This document shows positions 12,215 through 26,500 of a DNA stretch of 64,000 nt, piece after piece. The DNA is taken from positions 257,802,294 to 257,866,293 of the forward strand of contig NC_133666.1 in assembly GCF_037893015.1 (NCBI RefSeq). The letters are read 5' to 3'. The notes below the pieces were generated by a model. The model ran no database searches. It worked only from the letters and a program-made list of their open reading frames with translations, and was not told the origin of the DNA. The stretch comes from Macrotis lagotis. Taxonomy: Eukaryota > Chordata > Mammalia > Peramelemorphia > Peramelidae. Position numbers and translations under genes: made by a program. Numbering within the stretch: position 1 is the first letter of the stretch; every line of letters starts with the position of its first letter.

Positions 12215-14800
12215 CTCAAGGCATACTGAGAATGACTGTCATAGTTTTCATTTTAGCTATCACAAAACAAATTTTTTTACAATAATGAAAATAATCAAAT
12301 GAGGGGTCTACTAATTCATCTAGAAAACTGAGATACAAAATGAGGATTTTAATGAAGGTATACAAAATTGGAAAAAATAAGGCATACAAAACAGAGTTTG
12401 CAGTGATGCCAGAGAAATATATAACCAGCTAAAGGTTTAAGCAGAACATGAAAGAAATCATGTAAAAGACTAACTCTGACCCAGAAGGAATTTTAGGGAC
12501 AAAAAGATTTATTTAAGTATTGCTATGATTAGCAGAAGCTAAGAGGAAAGAGGGACAAAGGGTAGGAAACCATTGATCCTTAAGCAACCTAAGCCACCAT
12601 GAAAGGGTGAGCAGTAAGGAAAGGTATAGGAGCAAGAGAGGTTACATGGGGAATTATACATCCCAAGAAGGGACTAGCTTCAAGGAAGACAAGTGAGGGG
12701 AGGAGGTAATGAGAGATTTGTTGATGAAGGGCAATAGTTCAAAGAATTAGTCTTTTCACACTTGGGCAGAGAACTTTGTTGTGTTTATGGTTTCAGGAAG
12801 GGGCAAGGTATTTTACTTAAAATTCTGGGGGTAGGGGAAAATACATGGTTAGTATAGAGGGAACAGATTAATAATTATAAAACATATTTCTCTGTCCAAA
12901 ATTTCCTCTTCATTCCAACTCAACAGTCAACTGTGAGAGAAATTTTCTTACAGTATTTCGGGAAAAAAAGTCACACAAAATTGATTACAAAAATTGATCA
13001 GTACCTTTCCAATTTTCTACCTAGTAAAATCAAAGTTTCTCATGGGAATGAGAATCTATCATAATCTCTCAAAGTAGTAATATTAATCCTAATCATCATT
13101 TTAAAAATAACATAAAGGTCTCTTGTGCATAATAAAAGCATAATGAAAGAAGATGAGCCTTTATCCCCGATTTCATAGATTCAAATGAGATAATATATTT
13201 AACATACTCAATCTTCATGTGCTCTGGAAATTCTAGCTACTATCATTATCATGAGTAATTTCATCAATAGTACAGATGGCAACCAATTCAACAACTTATA
13301 AGTCAGGAGGCTGACTATGAATGATGAATTTTTTAGTCATGACAAACTATTTAATGAATTATCAAACCATTAAATTTTCTAGAAAGAGAGATTCATTCAG
13401 AGGGTGTTTTGTTGGAACCCCCAAAATCTTTAAATGCTGACTATGTTTTGATCACTGTATTTAATGCTATAGAGAGAAGAAAAAAAGCAAAACTAATTCT
13501 TCCTCCCTATAGAAGCTTATATTTCAATTAGAGAGGCAACTATATATATATATATGCATATATATATATATACACACACACACATATATATATATATCTC
13601 AGAACATCCATATTTTTCCCTATTCAAATTTCTGATGAAATCTATCCTACTCTTCTTTGCCACAACTATAGACCCCAGTTGAAAGGCTCTTTTCTAGAGT
13701 CTTGAAATAGTCATCAGATTTCTCTATTCAAAAGTGAGATAACCCTGAGAGTCACCAGTTTCATTCTGGGTGTATTCATCACACATAGATGTAAAAAAAT
13801 CTTGCATTGTTATAAATCAGAAGCTTTTCCATCTGTCTAGTCAGACATAGATCTCATTTTTATTAATTATGCAAGACCTATTGGGTTGGTAGAAATAGAA
13901 AAGGAGGTCATGTTGATGTCCTTCCAAATCATACATAAGCTAAATATCTAAAGGTCTAAGTGACAGTATAGGAATATAAACATTCAATACAGACTTTTAA
14001 AGACAATATAAAAAAGCTGCATATTAATTCAACATGCATAAATCTCTATGGATCTCCACATATAATTATATACATAATTAACGTACATATAGTAGTATAG
14101 ATATAGTTAGGGTCTGTATCTTTCTGCATACAAAAGAGAGCTGAGGAGAGATAATCAATGATAGAGAAGAAAGGGATATCAGTGATAGAAAAAGAAAAAT
14201 GAAGAGAGAAGAGAATCTTATATGGAGAAAAGAGACCAAAGACCACATGCTTATATTTGGTCTTTTATGTACTCAATAAATATTAATTTGATTTGGGTTC
14301 CTAAACTAAGAAGAGGACTTTCAAGCCTATTTCATTATTTTGGAGTTTAGCCTCTTTTTATAGAAGTAATCAACAACACCTTGCATTTTCAATTGATCTG
14401 AAATGCTAAGGGATGTTTGTTGTCTACTGGCAATTTTCCCAACAATAAAGCTATCAAAGTTGATTATATCTTACCCAAAGACAAACCAATTTAGGAGAAA
14501 GAATAGCAGTTACCCTGAGAGACTTAAATTTCTCCAAGGAATTATATATTACAAAACTGAAATGAAGTTTAATGTTGACAGAAGTAGATTGAGTTTCCTA
14601 AGAACAAAGTTTATCTCCATTTAAGACATGCTCAAGAAAATTCTAGGGCTGAGGTTTCTGATGTCATTGGTCTTTAATATTAGTGGATAAATACAATGCA
14701 ATAAAGAGTTATTGGGAAAAAGTGAAATATGAATCAGATAAAAGTAAAAGGAATTAGATTTCCAGATACTAGTGAAATAAATACATAGAGAAGTTGTCAT
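12215..14800. other. Unassigned DNA with MIR tail and AT/AC microsatellite
   Basis: A MIR-type tail lies near 13,145-13,260 ('tcaaatgagataatatattt...ctagctactatcattatcat'). An old interspersed repeat ('tagaagcttatatttcaatt') leads into a (TA)n/(AC)n/(TA)n tract at 13,538-13,598. The rest is unrecognised and has no convincing open frame. Confidence 0.45.
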
Positions 14801-14809
14801 TCTACATAT

Positions 14810-17800
14810 TTTTGTTAATATTTTAGTTGTTTTCCAATTATATACACTGATAGTTTTTGGTAAGTTTTTTGGTAAGGATTTGAATTTTACAATTTTTCCC
14901 CTTCCCTTCCCCAATCCCCCCACAGAAAGTAGTCTGATAATTTTTATATTTTTTCCATGCTATACATTGATCAAAATTGAATGCATTCAGAGAAAAATCA
15001 TATCCTTGAGGAGAAAATGAAATATTAGAGATAGCAAAATTATGTAGTACATAAGACACTTTAAAAAATTGAAGGTAATAAACTTGTCTTTGTTTAAACT
15101 CCACAAATCTTTCTCTGGATGCAGATGGCATTCTTCATCTCAGGTACTTTCAAATTGTCCCTGATTATTGCATTGATGAAATGAGTAAATACATTAGGGT
15201 TGATCATCACAGAATGTTGCTGTAAGAGTATATAATATTCTTCTGGTTCTGCTCATCCTGCTCAACATCAGTTCATGCAAGTCTTTCCAGGTTTCTCTGA
15301 AATCCCATCTCTTGGTTTCTAATAGAACAAGAGAGTTCCATAACATACACATACAACCATTTGTTCAGCCATTCCCCAATTGATGGACATTCACTCAATT
15401 TTGAATTATTTGCTGACACAAACAGAGCTATACAAGTGATGTTTTTACCCTTTTTAAAGATTGCTTCAGGGTATAGATCCAGGAGTAGTATTGCTGGATC
15501 AAAGGGTATGTACATTTTATTGCCCTTCGGTTATAATTCCAGATTGCTCTCCAGAAAGGTTGGATGAGTTCACAGCCCTACCAACATTGTAGACTTCCCA
15601 CATCCATTCCAACATTGAACATTGTTATTTCCGGATATATTGGCCAATCTGATAGGTGTGAGATTGTACCTCAGAGCTACTTTAATTTGCATTTATCTAA
15701 TCAGTAATTATTTAGAGCATTCATATAACTATGGATAGTTTTGATTTACTCATCTGTAAATTGCCTTTGTATATCCTTTGACCATATGTCAATTGGGGAA
15801 TTTTTTTTCATAAATTTTGCTTTTGTCAGATTTTGTCAATTTTGCTTTGTCAGAAATACTAGTTGTAAAAATTACTTCCCAATATATAGAAATGCTGAGG
15901 ATTTATATCAGTTTAATTTATAGCCTGTTACTTTGCTAAAGTTTCTATTTCTAGTAATTTTAGATGAATTTTAGAATTGCCTAGGTATATTATCATGTCA
16001 TCTGCAAAGAGTGAGAGTTTTCTTTCTTCCTTCCCAATTCTAATTCCTTCAATTTCTTTTTCTTATCTTATTGCTGAAGCTAATATTTATAATAGAATAG
16101 CAGTGGTAATAATTGGCATACTTGTTTCACCCCTGATCTTACTGGGAATGCCTCTAGCCTATCCCCATTGCATATAATGTTTGTTGATTGTTTCAAATAG
16201 ATACTGCTTATTATTCTAAGGAACAATCCATTTATTCCTATGCTCTCTAGTGTTTTGAGTAGGAAAAGGTGCTGAATTTTGTCAAAGGCTTTTTTCAGCA
16301 TCTATTGAGATAATCATATGAAATCTGTTAGATTCATTATTGATATAATCAATTATACTAACAGTTTTACTCATATTGAACCAACCTGCATTCCTGGGAT
16401 AAATTCTGCTTGATCATAATGTATTATCCTATTGATAACTTGCTGTAATCACTCTTTGCTAACATTTTATTTAAGATTTTTTGCATCTATATTCATCAGG
16501 GAGATAGGTCTATAATTTTATTTCTCTATTTTGATTCTTCCAGGTTATGTATCAATACCATAATGGTGTCATAGAAGGAGTTCGGCAGAGTTCTGTCTTC
16601 ACCTGTCTTCCAAAGGGTATAAAGAGAATTCGAACCAATTATTCCTGAATGCTTGATAAAATTCACTTGTTAAACCATCTGGCCCTAAAGATATTTTCTT
16701 AGGGAGTTCAAAGATAGTTTGATGAATTTCTTTTTCCTTAAATAGGGTTATTTAGATATTTATTTTCTCTTCATGTAACCTGGGCAGCTTATATTTTTGT
16801 AAATATCCATCCATTTCACTTGCATTATCAAATTTATTGGCATACAGTTGGGCAAAATGATTCTGAATTATTAATTTCTGCCTCATTGGTGGTGAGTTCT
16901 TTTTTTCATTTATGTTACTAGTAATTTGACTTTATTGTTTCTTTTTTTAAAATCAAACTAAACTAACAAAACAAACCAACAAATCAAGCTAACTAACCAA
17001 AGTTATCTGGTAGTTCTAGAATTTGGCCACAAAATTCTTTGGTGTTTTCATTTTGGGATCCATTTCAGGAGGTGATTGATAAATCCTTTCAATAACTAAT
17101 TTGCTTTCTGGTTCCATGATACCAGGAAAATTTTCCTTCAAAAGATCCTGAAATATTGAGTCCAGGATCTTTTTTATCCTGTGTGTTCAGGAAGGACAGT
17201 AATTCTTAAATTGTCTCTTCAAGATCTGTTCTCTAGATAGCAATTTTGCCAACGAGGTATTTTATGCTTTCTTCTATTTTTTTTATTTTTTTGGTTTTGT
17301 TTAACATATTCTTGTTGTCTCATGAAATCATTAGTTTTCATGGATTCCATTCTTTGAAATTCATTGGCCTTGGGCCTTGGGCATTGGTCTTGGGCAAGTC
17401 ACTTAACTCCATTTCCTTGAACAAAAAATAAAGAAGTCTTTCTGGGCTAAGGACCAATTTATATTCTCCTCAGAAGTTCGAGCTCTGAGTTAGGGTCTTA
17501 GTCATCAAGGTAGCTTTCAATGGAGCCCCCCCACCTTCATCTGGATTTTCTTCATTTTTCTAGGATCTTGTGTTGAGGGAGAGGCTGGTTCCTCAGAGGC
17601 TTTGCTCCCTGGGCTTAGTAAATCTAAGTATGCCAGCCAAAAGGGGATGCTAGAGGCTTTCTCTGGAGTATTTGTGACCTTGATCTGTGGCCTACTCCCT
17701 AGGTCTGAGGGCATGGAGGGAGCAACAGGGTCTGAATTATCCTTCAACAATGTGTGCTGATGGATCCTTGGGCTATATAGTTACTTATTATTCAGTTAGT

Positions 17801-18310
17801 ACTGAGAGAGCTTTGCTACCCATACCTGAACCTGGAGTTGGGGGAGGGGAGTTTGTTACTGTGTTTGTTCTGAGAAGAGTCTCTTTCTCCGGCAGCGGTG
17901 GGGGGCACTAAACTAGAAAATACAGGGTTGGTGGCCCTGATCTTCCAGGCCAGCAGAGCTGACCAGATTGATGTCTAGCTGCTATGCTGGACCTTTCCTG
18001 TACACTGCACTGGAACTCTTCCTCCAATCACTCTGGAGCTTTCCTGCCCACTTACAAAGCCAAAGCTTCGAAGGCTGGTTAAACCCAGGTCTCATCCCAC
18101 TGCCCCGGCGTTGGCTCTCTGCTCTCTGCTCCTGGCTCACTCACATTCCCTTGAGACAGACTTTATTGGTAGATATACTTCTCATTTGCTCTTTCTGGAT
18201 TTTGTGGATCTTAATTCTGTTAAGAGGCTTGATTCATATTAGTCTGTGGGAAAGCAGGAGACCTTAAGACAGTGTCTGACTTCTCTTTGACATCTTGGCC
18301 ATAAGTCCAT
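14810..18310 (-). mobile_element. L1 with internal deletion, antisense
   Basis: Reading leftward from the 5' end: leader ('gccaagatgtcaaagag' at about 18,305), ORF1 region (about 17,740-17,010), then an abrupt join near 16,960 into the ORF2 reverse-transcriptase region and the 3' end. The minus frame at 16,080-16,301 reads AFDKIQHLFLLKTLESIGIN, a classical L1 RT segment. The ORF2 N-terminal half and ORF1 C-terminal part are missing at the join. A SINE-like tail ('cttgggcaagtcacttaact') lies at about 17,372-17,430. Multiple stops make it inactive. Confidence 0.85.
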
Positions 18311-18444
18311 TTTTTCATTTTTAAAAAATGGAATATAATTCTTTCTAAAGGGCGGTAACATGAGTAGGAAGGAAAAAACAAATAGCTGTGACTTATTAGT
18401 CCACATGGGGCCCTAATTCCTAATTCTGATTAGTTGAAATCCAA

Positions 18445-18765
18445 GTGATACCTGGAAAATATTGGATCATGAAACATTTTATTAAGCAGTCTTTATTAAG
18501 CATTGTTTCTTTTATGATTTTTATATTTGTGATGGTACATGTATATCCTTTATCAGATTATTTGCTGTCTTGGTGGGAAGGGAGAAAAATTTGGAACTCA
18601 AAATGTTGCAACAATGAATGTTTTAAAAAAAATTTCAGTGTTGATTTTTCACCTACCTATTTGGACCTTGTTGTTCAAAAGTATTTAAACATTCAGAGAT
18701 ATCCATGGTTTTGTTTTTACCTTCCAAGAGAAATCACAAAACATCAATTTAATGATTGTCATTAA
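18445..18765 (+). mobile_element. Short L1 3' terminal fragment and flanking unassigned DNA
   Basis: 'tgctgtcttggtgggaaggg...aatttggaactcaaaatg' at 18,555-18,640 matches the sense 3' untranslated end of marsupial L1. The 106-codon open frame across it is non-coding by this interpretation. Confidence 0.5.
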
Positions 18766-18899
18766 CCTAAGTAATAAATTGATTATTAATTACAATGGAA
18801 AAAATATTTTGTGTTTGTACTGCTTACCCAGTAGATTGGAAACATATTGAAGAACCTGTTTCATATTAGTTCCCATTTAAAAATATTGTTTACTTTGTG

Positions 18900-19180
18900 T
18901 GAATCTGATTATATTTCTTTTGTATCTGAATTCTTTTCTTATTGCTGCTTGAAACATTCTTTCCCCTGACAGTTCTGGAATTTGGCTGTGAAAGAACTTG
19001 GAGTTTTTATGCTAGGGTCTCTTTCTGAAGGAGGTTCTGTGAATTCTGTGAATTTTCTTGTTTGAGCAGATTTGGACAGTTTTCCCTTATAATTCCAGCA
19101 TGATGTTTTCTGGGTTTTTTTTTTTTTTGATCAAGGCTTTTGTGTCAACTTCTTTATAAAATTTCTAGTTTCTTTAATAA
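18900..19180 (-). mobile_element. L1 ORF1-region fragment, antisense
   Basis: 'cagttctggaatttggctgt', 'gggtctctttctgaaggagg' and 'tgatcaaggcttttgtgtca' follow the order of the antisense ORF1 C-terminal region seen at 55,560-55,760 and 61,560-61,780. Short and diverged. Confidence 0.5.
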
Positions 19181-19507
19181 TCATCCTCTCAGTGTTCATT
19201 AATGACCGACTGACATGATGGATGGAAGTTCCCTATAGCATTGCCACCAGTCTCCACCTTTAATAGTTTTATCATACATTTCCATCTTAAAATAATTATG
19301 ATATTGGATATTCTTGAAAAAGGTCTGGTAAGAATATATGGAGGAGAGAATCCATTTATTCTTTCTAAGTTTAGAGACCATATGAGTAGAAGTAGACTAA
19401 TAATTAGAAGATATATGGAATCAGATTTTAACTCAATATAAGGAACAACTTTTAAATAATTAGAAAATATAAAAATTCAGAAAAATCACTTTGTGAAAGA
19501 ATAAGTT

Positions 19508-19657
19508 TCAGGGCAGCTAGGCGGTACAGTTGGATAGAGCACTGGCCCTGCAGTCAGGAGGACGTGAATTCAAATCCAGTTTCAGACACTTAATTGCCTA
19601 GCTGTGTGACCTTGGGAAAGTCACTTAACATCATTGCCTTAATTAAAATAGAAAGAA
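19508..19657 (+). repeat. Marsupial tRNA-type SINE
   Basis: Sense copy: 'gggcagctaggcggtacagt', 'attcaaatccagtttcagac', 'agctgtgtgaccttgggaaa', 'cattgcctt' and an A-rich tail. Full length and moderately diverged. Confidence 0.9.
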
Positions 19658-19659
19658 AA

Positions 19660-20530
19660 GAGTTTTCCATAACTGGAAATATTTTATCAGACTGGATAGC
19701 CATTTACATGATTATTGTGGAAAATAATTTTGCATATTGATAGAATCTCCAAATTGGAAGGTTAGTCAGAATATATTATCAATCTCCAAAAGTTTGACTT
19801 CAATAAAGACAAAACAATTAGGTAAATATACCTATTTATTAAATTCAATAGATTTACGGTATACATTCACGAATGGGAGCCAGTTAGAAACTGGCTCAAA
19901 CTTACTCAAAGTAAGAGTTTTGGGCTATCTTTTTATAAGAATTACACAAAGGCCCATAAAATGATTGGTAACAGCTAATGAAATCGCAGTATAATTTTAT
20001 AACTTCCCTGTTTTCAGGATGGCTGCTTCATGTCACATTTGACAGGAATTCCATTTGGGGATGAAAGAATCTTGACTAAGGATATACAGGCTTTGTTATC
20101 TACAAATTTCCAAAAAATCAAGGAATTCTCCCCTTTGTTCATTCTTTGTGCCATTCTCTGACTGTTGATAAAATGGGGCATTGTTATCAGGAAGGTAATC
20201 AGGCATACTTTTTGTTTTTCAAAGGAAGAAACTGACATTTTTACAAACAGAAGTGAACTCTCTACATTCATATTTACAATTGATTATTAGAGGAAGAGAA
20301 ACAGAAAAATTTATGTTTTACAATATCCATTCCAAACTGATCCTGAAAAGTGATACAATGACTTATTGTGTGCACCCCCCACAAAATTATACAATACCCA
20401 CTTTTATGTTTGATGTTTAATCTACATTATTCACATTTTCTTCATGTCTTTAATAAGCCTAGACAATTAACAAAACAATAAAACAAGGCTGGATTTGTAA
20501 TAGTTGCTGATTTCTGAGGTGAAAATGTTC
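19660..20530. other. Unassigned DNA
   Basis: No repeat recognised. Minus-strand open frame 20,014-20,271 (85 codons) has no family signature and probably arises by chance. Confidence 0.35.
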
Positions 20531-20545
20531 CAACTGAAAATTTTA

Positions 20546-20719
20546 TTTATTTTTTTATTTTTATTTTTATTTTTTTAGGATTTTGCAAGGCGATGGGGTT
20601 AAGTGGCTTGCCCAAGGCCACACAACTAGGCAATTATTAAATATCTGAGGCCGTATTTGAACTCAGGTACTCCTGACTCCAGGGCCAGGGCTCTATCCAT
20701 TGCGCCACCTAGCTGCTCC
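20546..20719 (-). repeat. WSINE1-type SINE, antisense, with target-site duplication
   Basis: T-rich end, 'gcgatggggttaagtggctt', 'tttgaactcaggtactcctg', 'ccattgcgccacctagctgc'. The 15-bp target 'caactgaaaatttta' is repeated at 20,531-20,545 and 20,720-20,734. Confidence 0.95.
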
Positions 20720-20734
20720 CAACTGAAAATTTTA

Positions 20735-21154
20735 AAATCAGATCTACAGATCTGTAGATTTCACCCAAAGTATACTATATGATAAGTTCATCAAATTTGA
20801 GAATTCTACAAATCAGAAATTTTATTAAGTCTTTACTTAGATGGTAAATGGTGTAGAGAGAGAGAGAGAGAGATCCCAAAAGACTTGTTTTCAAATGTCT
20901 TCTATAATAGAAGAAAGAGCTGTTAAAAATTAGAACTAGTCAAAAATATAATGAAGTGCTTCAGGGGGTAGTAGGTCCAGTGGCATGCTTGAAACCATCT
21001 CTGTAGATTACTTATTTATAAAATTATGATAAAATATACCAACTACTTTAGTTTGATGAAAGTGTTTTCTAATACTTTTAAATGTGTTAAAGAGCACAAT
21101 TACCAATCTTTTTTCTATGTCATAGGGTTATTATAAGGTTCAAATATAGATGCA

Positions 21155-21189
<35 letters not shown>

Positions 21190-21442
21190 AATTGTAAAGG
21201 TCTATAAAATTGTTTAAAATCATCATCATTAAAGTTTGCTACAGTCCTTAGGAAAACCATTTTATGTCTACTGCAAGAGGTCTATTATTTCAGTTTCTGA
21301 GCAGTGTTGAAAATATTGAATATTTTTACAATTAAAAATATAGAGAAATCACTTATTTTTAGCATATACTCTTTCCTTTGGGGTGTATCAAACACATTGC
21401 TACACACAGAATAATATTATATATTTTAAAAGAAAATACAGC

Positions 21443-21475
<33 letters not shown>

Positions 21476-22115
21476 GAGACTTTCTGTTTTATGTACAATC
21501 CCTTTTCTAGTTCACTTTGTATATACAAATGTCTAATTTGTTATTAAAGCAAAATAAAAATTTAAAAAAAAGTTTTTTAAAAAATATTATATAATGTCTT
21601 CCAAAATGTCTCTCCTGAATAAGTCTGATACCTCAACATTTAGAGATCTTTATTTTTATTGCAGCAGTTCACATGCCCCTTTCCTGTTCAATGACAATAA
21701 GCTCTGGTGGTCTCCACATTACCTATCATACTTCCTAATGATTTAGTCACTTTTTTCAAGCTGAAGACATAAAAATTGAAGTAGTTGGTACTATGTATCT
21801 ATGCTTGCAAAAGCAGTGCTAATAATACAGTAGGTGTAATTTTTGTAAATACTTACTGTATTAAATTGCACTGAATTAAATTTCAGTCTTATAATGTGTT
21901 TCATATCATCTGCCCATTTTTTGTGTAAGAGGACCAATGAGGGAAACAATTTATTTAAATTATAAAGGAAATCTGTATTTCAATTTAAATTCTAGGCTCT
22001 TCAATATTATATATAGAGGCCTAACAGAATGAGGCTTTCTTGCTTATCACTTATAGTATGATTTAAGGAAAGCAGTTGGTGACAAATATCACCATTTATA
22101 TCATTAAAAAAATGT
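20735..22115. other. Unassigned AT-rich DNA with (TA)n runs
   Basis: Two short (TA)n microsatellites (about 21,158-21,186 and 21,444-21,477) and a (GA)8 run near 20,857. No gene or repeat family recognised otherwise. Confidence 0.45.
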
Positions 22116-22116
22116 A

Positions 22117-22275
22117 GGTTCAGCTAGGTGGTGCAGTGGATAGAACACTGGCCTTGGAGTGAGGAGGGCGTGAGTTCAAATCTGGCCTCAGATACACTTA
22201 ATAATTGCTGAACTGTGTGACCTTGGGCAAGTCACTTAATACCATTGCCTTTATTAAAAAAAGAAAAGGGAAAAA
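22117..22275 (+). repeat. Marsupial tRNA-type SINE
   Basis: Sense copy: 'agctaggtggtgcagtggat', 'gagttcaaatctggcctcag', 'gaccttgggcaagtcactta', A-rich tail. A (TG)n tract follows at 22,349-22,371. Confidence 0.92.
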
Positions 22276-23356
22276 AAGAAATGTAACTCTATAAGGAGGA
22301 CACCGTGGAAGGCATTGTAGTGAAGTTTCTTCACATATGTGGGTAGATGTGTGTGTGTGTGTGTGTGTGTGAATGCATACACCTATATTCATACATGTGC
22401 ATATATACTTATACACATATTGATGTGTGTATGAAAGTCTTAAATATATGAAGAGTGAATATGTGATAATCAACCAAAGGTTTATTAGTCACATACAATA
22501 TAACAGATATTATGCTATGTACTGGGGATACCTTTATCATTTTTTAGTGCTACATGGCAAGGTGGGGATTACCCATTTAATTTGAGCTTACAGAGTATAT
22601 AGCATTGGTATAGGGTTTCTATTAGCACCTTCACACTGAACGTATGGACATGCTCCATCGATAGCCAGTTAAGAGGATAAATGGCAAGGCTGTCCACAAG
22701 ATGAATCAGTTGTCTCAGACTCTTGACAGGAGCTAAATATAAGTTATATTTGGAGACCTATTTCTTCCAATATAAATTCCTGTTGGCAGGATTAGGAGAT
22801 AAGAGAAATTGACCTCTTAGGATAGCCCTCAAGGTCATATCAGACCTCATTCAATCAAGTTCTGAATTTGGGAGAAATCTAGCTATGGATTTCATTAATA
22901 AAGAATTTCATCACAAGAAGTGATCTTTTGGCGACAGATAAAATCAATTGAGTAAGAAAACTTGTTTTCCTGCTTTGCTATGCTTAAATATAGAATAAAT
23001 TATTGAAGAGCTCAAAGCAAATAGTATGATTATATTTGAGGAGTAAAAGACCCTTGGCTACAAGCAAATATTGGAAAGGGAAGTTCTTTAAATTATAATT
23101 ACAATTTCCCATAATATTACATTTTAATTTCTTCTTTTTAGAATCAAAAATCTTTATCTAGGAAAGAATACTGTAGATTTTATGACAAATACCACCATGT
23201 GTCCAATAACTTTGGATCTCTTTAGTTTTATTATCAGGATCATATCTGTAGTGCCATTTCTTTTCCAATATTCCAAGCAGTTTATATAATTTTAGAATTG
23301 ATTTTTCTTTAAATGCTTGATAAAAGTTCATTTATAAATCAATCTAGTCCTTATAA
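22276..23356. other. Unassigned DNA with (TG)n microsatellite
   Basis: Contains (TG)11 near 22,349. Otherwise no credible gene or recognised repeat. Confidence 0.4.
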
Positions 23357-23580
23357 GGGAAACAGGTAGGTGATAAAATGGACAGAGAACTAAGTCAGGA
23401 GTAAGGAAAACCTGAGTTCAAATCTGGCCGCAGACTTTTACCAGCTTACTGACATTGGCAAGGCATTTAACGTATCTTTTTCCCCTATCTGTAAAAAGAG
23501 CAGAGACGGAAATGGCAAAATCCTCAAGTTATTTGCCAAGAAAATCCCCAAAGGGGCCATGAATAGTCAGAAAAAAGAGG
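23357..23580 (+). repeat. RTE-tailed marsupial SINE
   Basis: SINE head ('gagttcaaatctggccgcag') followed by 'aaatggcaaaatcctcaagt', 'ttgccaagaaaatccccaaa' and 'ggggccatgaatagtcagaa', the sense form of the RTE-derived tail seen antisense at 535-752. Full length. Confidence 0.8.
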
Positions 23581-26500
23581 GATAGAGTTTCTGGGTAATT
23601 AATAATCAATTTAATAATTAGTTTATCCAATAATCAATAAATTGATGGTCAGTGGTTTATTTCAGGAACCAAAGATACTATTGGAGATTCTGAGTGTTTA
23701 AATATGTTTTTTAAAAGGGAATGCATGATGGAGCAAAGCCAAAATGGCAGAGAGAAGCCATGAACATTTTTAAGCACTCCTGAAATTCCCACAGAAACAT
23801 TAATCAAGCCTCTTAATGGATTTTGTAGTGACAGAATGCATAAAAGAACAAAATGGAACATCTTCCAGCAAGGTCTGTCTTGGTGGTGCATTAGTGTTCC
23901 CAAGGCAGAGAATGAAAAGTCAAATTGAATCAACCAGAAGTTTTAAGTAACAGGAGAGATCTCCAGCAGAAGTTCCTTGATTTCAAACTCAGCAGATTAA
24001 TGACACAACAGACAAGCAGTGAACATTCCAACAGGTACCCCAGCCTTCCATTTAGTCAACATGACTGGACTGGACAGCAAATCACTAGCATGTCCAACCT
24101 AGAAGACCTAACCTAGTAAGCAAGCTGCCAGCATTCCCAACAGGAATGGTTCAGAGAGCAAGCAGTTGAAATTCAAAACACTAATGTCCCAGTTTGCAAC
24201 CCCCTGGAGTTTCCAACATGGAAGATCCCAGGCCAGTGAGTAGACATCTGGGTTTCTCAATACAGAAAGTTGAATGGACCCCTTCCCTAATACAAGAATT
24301 GTGGGATGGTTCCCAGTGAAAAAAAATCAAAATGAGCGAGAAAGTTCAGTGAAAAGCAGGGTCTTTAGATAAGGACAGGCCAAACATCATCTCAAAAGAG
24401 AATGGAAGGAAAAGCCACTATATATAAAGCTGCAGAAGAGAATAGAAATTGGTCTCCATATCAAAAAGATTTGTGGTAGAATTCATAAAGGATTACAGAA
24501 ATCAAGCAGTAAAATTGGGTAAGAAATGCAAGAGAAATTAAACATCTTGCAAAAGGAAGCACAAAAACTGACAGAAGAAAGCAAATCCTATAAAAATTCA
24601 ATTGGGAAAATGAAATGATAAATGAAAAATATGATAGCTCCTTTAAAAATAAAATTAATCAAATAGAAATGGAACTGCAAAAGCTACCTGAAGAAAATAA
24701 TTCATTGATGAATAGACTCAGGCAAATGGAGACTAATAACTTCAATAGACATCAAGAATAAATCAACCAAAAATAAGCAAGCAAACAAACAATTAAATAA
24801 AGAGAATCATTCGAACAATATTAAAAATGAAAAAAAAAGAACAAAATGTAAAATATTTCACTGGAAAAACAATTGACCCAGAAAACAGATCTTGGAGAGA
24901 TAAATTTAAGAATTATTGGACTACCTGAAAACCATGGTTGGAAACAGAGCCTAGTCAACATCTTATAGGAAATCATCAAGAAAAATTTTCAAGTACCAGA
25001 AGGCAAAGAAGTCAATGAAAGAATACATAGCTCACCTCCCAAAAGGGATTGAAAAATGAAATTGCCAACTAATATTGTAAACAAATTTCAGAAAATTCAG
25101 GTGAAGGAGAAAAATACTGAAAGCAGCCAGGAAACAAAAAAACAAAAACAAAAGTCTTAATACTGAGGAGCCCCAGTCAGGATTATGCAAGACCTGGCAA
25201 CATTAATATTAAAGAATCAAAGGATCTGAAATATGATCTTCTGGAGGTCAAAGATGTTTCAATTACAGCCAATAATCGACTACTTAGAAAAACTCAGCAA
25301 TAATTTCAGGGGAAAATGGATATTTTTTCAACTTTCCTGATGAAAAAAAGAGAACTGAACAGAAAATCTGATAATCATTCAGTAGACACAAAATGTACAT
25401 TAAAAAGGTAAACAGATAGGAAGAAAGATCATTTTTCAATAAGATTATAGTTGTTATATACCTTTATGGAAAGAAAAGTCTCATAACTTTTGAGAATTGT
25501 AATTCTATTAGAAGAAATATACTTAGACTGCAGCTGTGGACCTAAATTGATTTGATGAAATTAAAATAGGGGGTTTTATGAGATGGGAGGAAGGGGGATG
25601 CAGGATAGGGTAAATCATATTACATTAAGAGGCACAAAAGGACCTATTACAGTAGAGGGAAAGAAGGGAGGGGATCTTGATTTCTTTAGATTTGCCTCAA
25701 AGACGGAATCAAACACACTCAGATATCTTTCAAAATTCATCTTATTCTTCAGTTATTAGGAAGAGAAGGAGGGACTGATTAAAGGAAGTAATGAAATAGA
25801 GCAAAGCAAAAGGGGAAATAAAAGGTAGGGAACTGATAGAAAGGGGCAAATTAAGAGGGGTGGAATTCAGAGGGATGGTGTGAAAGGAGAAAGAAAAGTA
25901 CAAATAGAGGGGAGATAGGATGGAGGGCAAAAAAGAGTTAGTAATTATAAATGTGAATGTGAATGACATGAACTCTCCCATAAAATTGAAGAGGATAACA
26001 GAGCAGATTAAAAACAAAAATCTTACATTGTTTACCAAAAAACCACATCTGAAACAGAGATCTACACAGGGTTAAAGTTAAAGGATGGAGAAAATATGTT
26101 TCAGTTGAGTTGAAAAAGGTGGGGTAGCAATCCTACCCTCAGACAATGCAAAAACAAAAATAGATCTCATTAAAAGGGATAAGGAAGGAAATTACATCTT
26201 CCTAAATGGTACCACAGACAATGAAATAATTTCAATACTAAACTCCAATCAAGTGGTATAGCATACAAATTCATAGAGGAGAAACTATCTGAGTTAAAGG
26301 AGGGCATAGTAATTTACCCTGGGCAATCTCAACCACTCTCTTTCAGAATTAAATAAATCTAACCACAAAATAGTAAGAAGAAAGTTAAGGAGGTGAATAA
26401 AAAGTTAGAAAAGTTAGACATGACAGACCTCTAGAGAAAACTGAATGGGGATAGAAAGGAAGCTACCTTTTTCTCAGCATATATGGCACTTACACAAAAC

